DNA of 25,200 bases from Treponema sp. (GTDB lineage: Bacteria > Spirochaetota > Spirochaetia > Treponematales > Breznakiellaceae). Each line of letters opens with the position of its first letter. Position 1 is the first letter of the stretch. The notes beneath the pieces are model-generated. The model made no database searches. It saw only the letters and a program-made list of their open reading frames with translations, and had not been told where the DNA came from. The stretch is from NCBI GenBank assembly GCA_031266095.1, contig JAISBR010000222.1, positions 1 through 25,200 of the forward strand. The letters are read 5' to 3'. Shown piece by piece: positions 24,001 to 25,200 of this stretch. The position numbers and the translations under genes were made by a program.

Positions 24001-24323
24001 GATTCCAGCTTGGAATCAGGAGCGATTCCAGCTTAGATGCGGAGATGATTCCAGGCTGGAGTCAGGAACGATTCCAGCCTGGATGCAGAGGCGATTCCAG
24101 CTTGGAATCAGGAGCGATTCCAGCTTGGAATCAGGAACGATTCCAGCCTGGAATCAGGAACGATTCCAGCTTGGAATCAGGAGCGATTCCAACTTAGAAT
24201 GCGGAGATGATTCCAGCCTGGAATCAGGAACGATTCCAGCTTAGCCGCAGGGATGATTCCAGGCTGGCCGTAGGGGTGATTCCAGCTTAGAATTGGCAGT
24301 GATTCCAACTTGGAATCAGCCCC
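24001..24323 (+). repeat. tandem array of fourteen 23-bp hairpin units
   Basis: Fourteen units of 23 bp (the ninth is 24), consensus GATTCCAGCTTGGAATCAGG then A-R-C. A further degenerate half-unit precedes it (23983-24000). Intact units contain the perfect hairpin GATTCCA-gct-TGGAATC. The left arm GATTCCA is invariant in all fourteen units, while the right arm varies (for example TAGATGC, TGGAGTC, TGGCCGT), so half the units cannot form the full stem. Reading frames through it are repetitive by-products. Confidence 0.9.
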
Positions 24324-24346
24324 TCTCGATTAGCCTCGAATAAGCT

Positions 24347-24412
24347 CCCGATTGGTCGGGAAGATCTTGAGATTTCTTCTCATACCGTATGAGGAGTTTT
24401 CTGAACCGGTTC
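24347..24412. repeat. short palindromes between the array and IS5 fragment
   Basis: Between array and IS5 fragment are CCCGA-ttgg-TCGGG (near 24347-24360), CTCATAC-c-GTATGAG (24379-24393) and the palindrome GAACCGGTTC (24403-24412). No gene is seen. Confidence 0.4.
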
Positions 24413-24692
24413 ATCCACGAATGGCACACTTCCACCACCATTCCCCGCCCAATCCTTTCAGCTCATCATAGGTTAATAACCCCTCCTGCCACATCCTCCG
24501 GAAAAAACCGGCTTCTGCCCATTCGCTGAAATACTCATGGATACTGCTTGCCGCCCCGTATTCCTTCGGCAGCGCCTTCCACTGAATACCGGTTCGCAGT
24601 ACATAAAAAACGGCTTCCAGCACCCGGCGCGGTGGTATCGGTTTCCGCCCGGCTCCCGGTTTTCGCTGGTAGCTCTTGTTTTCGTTCCGTTT
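24411..24692 (-). pseudogene. IS5-family transposase, N-terminal fragment
   Basis: The minus-strand frame from about 24692 to the stop at 24411-24413 reads RKPGAGRKPIPPRRVLEAVF, then YVLRTGIQWKALPKEYGA, SSIHEYFSEWAEAGFFRRMW and GLLTYDELKG. This is the typical N-terminal (DUF4096-type) segment of IS5/IS1031-group transposases, about 94 residues. The DDE catalytic part is absent; after GGEWWWK the frame ends, so it is a remnant. The beginning is fused to a broken tyrosine recombinase between about 24693 and 24712. The flanks show no recognised IS end. Confidence 0.75.
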
Positions 24693-24699
24693 CCGTTGG

Positions 24700-25200
24700 G
24701 GAGGGTAACGAGTATCCGTTTAAGCTCCCTAAGCGGCGCGTCAGGGTTAAGGGGGCGGTTTTTCTTTTCACCCCAAAACACATAGCCGTTACCGTGCGGA
24801 TTAAGCCGGGCGAGGTTCAACATCGCGTCCCGGATAGCAGGGATTATCGGAACGATACGGTCTTCCTCGGTTTTGGTTGATTTTAAGCCGTCTATCGCCG
24901 AAAAAGAGCTTTCAACGGTCAAGTATTTTTCCCCGATATTTTCACTTTCAAGGCCAGAATTTCACCGATCCGCAGGCCGGTAGTCATCGCTACAAGGTTG
25001 ATAAGCATAGATCGCTTATCCTTCCAGTCCAGCTGGAATAAATCCTCCGTTTCGCGGGGCGAAAGAACCCCGCGCTTTTTACCCTTGCCGGTATACCCGG
25101 TCAAACCGATTGTTGGGTCGGCGGGAATAAGTTCATTGGCAAAAGCCCATTTCAAGGCGGTAACGCCTACGAGCCTGATTTGCCGCAGAGTCATAGTGGA
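24700..25200 (-). pseudogene. tyrosine recombinase/phage integrase, frameshifted and truncated
   Basis: From the window edge the minus strand encodes an integrase core: TLRQIRLVGVTALKWAFANE (SAM-like arm), then TGLRIGEILALKV, holding the first catalytic Arg. Near 24943-24946 a base seems missing: the next frame continues as GEKYLTVESSFSAIDGLKST, KTEEDRIVPIIPAIRDAMLN and YVFWGEKKNRPLNPDAPLRELKRIL, the usual beta-sheet and following helix. The frame then runs into the IS5 fragment, so the C-terminal HxxR and nucleophile Tyr are lost. The start lies beyond the window. Inactive as it stands. Confidence 0.75.

Noticed and set aside
23817..24244. Two overlapping open frames through the tandem array (about 94 and 126 codons)
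   Set aside because: They arise because a 23-bp period cycles through all frames; peptides are repetitive (ERFQLGIRSDSS), start in the palindromic element and have no supporting ribosome site.
24001..24323. CRISPR array
   Set aside because: Units are 23 bp head to tail with only about 6 bp between stems, no unique spacers, and no cas genes in view.

Overview
The window looks like chromosome of a host-associated, Treponema-like spirochaete. This is inferred from gene content and style: a small RpoS-like sigma factor, TPR-rich secreted proteins, cyclic-nucleotide-binding-domain proteins carrying TPRs, mixed GC, TTG starts, and many short palindromic repeats between genes. No rRNA or species marker is present, so genus is a guess.

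Layout. 1-190: 3' remnant of an IS1595-type transposase. 337-2858: a PfkB-type sugar kinase overlapping mannitol-1-phosphate 5-dehydrogenase (mtlD), a hexose/mannitol unit. 2996-6103: three tightly packed genes for envelope or TPR proteins (secreted TPR/coiled-coil, secreted unknown, membrane-anchored TPR). 6104-7584: a repeat-rich stretch around dtd (D-aminoacyl-tRNA deacylase) and tRNA-Arg(TCT). 7585-9168: murE. 9192-10433 (minus): a secreted Fn3-like/TPR protein. 10558-12426: leuCD-type isomerase subunits. 12522-15092 (minus): ychF and an NFACT/RqcH-type gene, both ribosome-associated. 15259-16113 (minus): the RpoS-like sigma factor, preceded by a near-consensus sigma-54 site. 16348-19130: a possible GIY-YIG-fold protein, a YrdC/YciO-family protein and cardiolipin synthase. 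19260-20918: comM/yifB. 20967-21878 (minus): a PHP phosphoesterase. 21953-23590: a pair of cyclic-nucleotide-binding-domain proteins, the second with a Crp-type helix-turn-helix. 23591-25200: accessory junk-yard with a small ORF, a composite palindromic repeat, a 14-unit array of 23-bp hairpin repeats, an IS5-family fragment and a frameshifted tyrosine recombinase.

Most interesting points. (1) The sigma-54 site on the rpoS-like gene resembles the Borrelia RpoN-RpoS cascade. (2) A 57-bp repeat sits in frame inside the sugar kinase and shares 38 of 39 bases with a repeat 23 kb away. (3) At least five genes have a -10-like hexamer only 5-7 nt before the start codon and no Shine-Dalgarno, suggesting leaderless transcripts. 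(4) Mini-hairpins with an AACC-nnn-GGTT core recur in three intergenic clusters. (5) The 23-bp hairpin array has no spacers and is not a CRISPR.

All calls were made by eye from sequence; no database search was run.
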